Shown: positions 39,655 through 40,481 of the stretch, piece by piece
Position numbering within the stretch: position 1 is the first letter of the stretch
How the letters are laid out: each line of letters starts with the position of its first letter
Origin: Paludibacteraceae bacterium
Lineage (GTDB): Bacteria; Bacteroidota; Bacteroidia; Bacteroidales; Paludibacteraceae
Direction: 5' to 3'
Assembly: GCA_017553575.1 (NCBI GenBank)
Contig: JAFZKQ010000021.1
Span: forward strand, 1 to 40,481
Length of the DNA: 40,481 bases
Position numbers and translations under genes: made by a program
The notes under the pieces: generated by a model
What the model saw: only the letters and a program-made list of their open reading frames with translations
Database searches by the model: none
Told to the model about the DNA's origin: nothing

Positions 39655-40362
39655 ATGAAAGTTTCAATCTTCTTTATTGTCTTATTATTGTCTTTCCTTT
39701 TTTCTTGTTCTGAAAAAAGAGAAAAATCTTTTTCCAGAATAGAATATTATGAAAATGGATCAGTAAAAGAAAAATATATGTGTAATAAGGAGGGAGTATA
39801 TGACGGAGAGTATATAAAGTATTATGAAAGTGGAGTTGTAAAAGAAAGTGGGGATTATGTGAATGGAAAGCTTCGTGGCTATCAGTATAAATACGACACG
39901 ACAGGGCAATTGTCTTATTTATATTTCAATATTCTAATATATGACTCTATTTTTAATTTTTGGGATTATAACACAGATTCGATAGATGTTCAAAATAAAA
40001 TTTCCGTAATAAATTCCTATTGGAAATATAAAAAAGACGGAAGTATAGATACATTGAATAGTTGCTTTTATAAATATTACATTTCTGGTAACATTCCTTG
40101 TGGTGATAGTGTTCTGTTTCAACTGAATATTATTGCTCCCTATTTTAAAGGGAATACTAATAGGTTTGAAATATTTTTCAAAGAAACAGAAGATTCTGAA
40201 TTTATTCATTACAACAAAAACATGTCAGGGGCTTTTTATGAGGTAAATTTTGTTACTAGAAAAAGGGGTTGGCATAAATCTTATTTTATAGTTTATGAAC
40301 ATAATCAAGAGACAAAAGAAATAGTTGAGCACTATGGGTATGCTCCTTATTATGTCAAATGA
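39655..40362 (+). CDS. MORN-repeat lipoprotein
   Basis: The 235-residue lipoprotein has its lipobox at FLFSC, followed by SEKREKS. Residues about 27-90 contain MORN-variant repeats (YYENGSVKEKY, YDGEYIKYYESGVVKESG, VNGKLRGYQYKY). The C-terminal 120 residues are a beta-rich domain ending in HYGYAPYYVK. MORN-variant proteins in Bacteroidota are often surface-exposed or are antitoxin-like partners; no partner is visible here. Base use is clearly more AT-rich than most of the window, which suggests recent acquisition. It is probably real, because the lipobox and repeats agree in one frame. Confidence 0.8.
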   Translation: MKVSIFFIVLLLSFLFSCSEKREKSFSRIEYYENGSVKEKYMCNKEGVYDGEYIKYYESGVVKESGDYVNGKLRGYQYKYDTTGQLSYLYFNILIYDSIFNFWDYNTDSIDVQNKISVINSYWKYKKDGSIDTLNSCFYKYYISGNIPCGDSVLFQLNIIAPYFKGNTNRFEIFFKETEDSEFIHYNKNMSGAFYEVNFVTRKRGWHKSYFIVYEHNQETKEIVEHYGYAPYYVK

Positions 40363-40481
40363 TATTTTTGAAAACAAACAACATAACCTCGTTCGCTTCT
40401 GTTGCCAACAAAGATTGCACTAAACTTGCTAACGTCATGCGAAAGACTTACTTCTATCATCCCGACCTAATTCTAATTTAA
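40359..40481 (+). other. Short frame overlapping the MORN gene, ending at the window edge
   Basis: An ATG overlapping the TGA of the MORN gene opens a 40-residue frame (MIFLKTNNITSFASVANKDC at its start) that ends in TAA exactly at the last base. It has no motif or known family. It may be a gene remnant or chance; the window edge prevents judgement. Confidence 0.2.

Overview
The window reads as a chromosomal segment of a Bacteroidales bacterium (phylum Bacteroidota). This rests on a type IX secretion C-terminal sorting domain, lipoprotein signals followed by short charged stretches, RecR and HU of Bacteroidota type, DUF1573 proteins, a LysM/receptor fusion, and promoters of the TTTG-N19/20-TAnnTTTG form with few Shine-Dalgarno sites. 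I cannot name the genus. No rRNA, tRNA, CRISPR array, intact transposase or integrase gene was seen.

Layout. 1-1622: two tandem paralogous genes of unknown family, the first cut by the window edge and the second a lipoprotein. 4255-1680 (minus): five-gene operon of an HSDR_N-type PD-(D/E)XK protein, a membrane-anchored protein, recR, a small membrane protein and a HAD hydrolase. 4302-9409 (plus): AMP nucleosidase, holA, engB, an LpxL-like acyltransferase, a GT2 glycosyltransferase and a DUF3108 protein. 9410-12560: an orphan gene in AT-rich DNA, a TPM-domain membrane protein, a convergent TatD-like hydrolase and a small AT-hook-like/RHH protein. 16185-12791 (minus): a secreted M23 peptidase followed by a C69 peptidase homologue with Gly where the nucleophilic Cys should be. 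16434-21905 (plus): an envelope/redox group with two DUF1573 proteins, a TlpA-like lipoprotein whose active site reads CEPS, a CcdA/DsbD-like membrane protein, a UbiA prenyltransferase and a lipoprotein. 25321-22105 (minus): a seven-LysM/receptor fusion and an outer-membrane barrel.

27874-25513 (minus) is an AT-rich accessory operon: a secreted transglutaminase-like protein, a secreted protein joining a stub of the RHS core to a metzincin protease domain, and a lipoprotein. It looks like a free-standing polymorphic-toxin or secreted-protease cassette. 28424-31268 (plus) holds a shortened NAD+-type DNA ligase and a FISUMP-like lipoprotein, and HU follows on minus. 32461-37756 (plus) is a surface operon: a minimal T9SS cargo, a CotH-fold protein and a double-CotH protein. 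Of three CotH domains only the last keeps the canonical catalytic motifs. The window ends with an envelope protein and an AT-rich MORN-repeat lipoprotein.

The strongest candidates for something undescribed are the RHS-stub/metzincin/transglutaminase operon and the kinase-plus-two-pseudokinase CotH operon. Two further proteins have replaced active-site residues: the C69 homologue and the TlpA-like protein.
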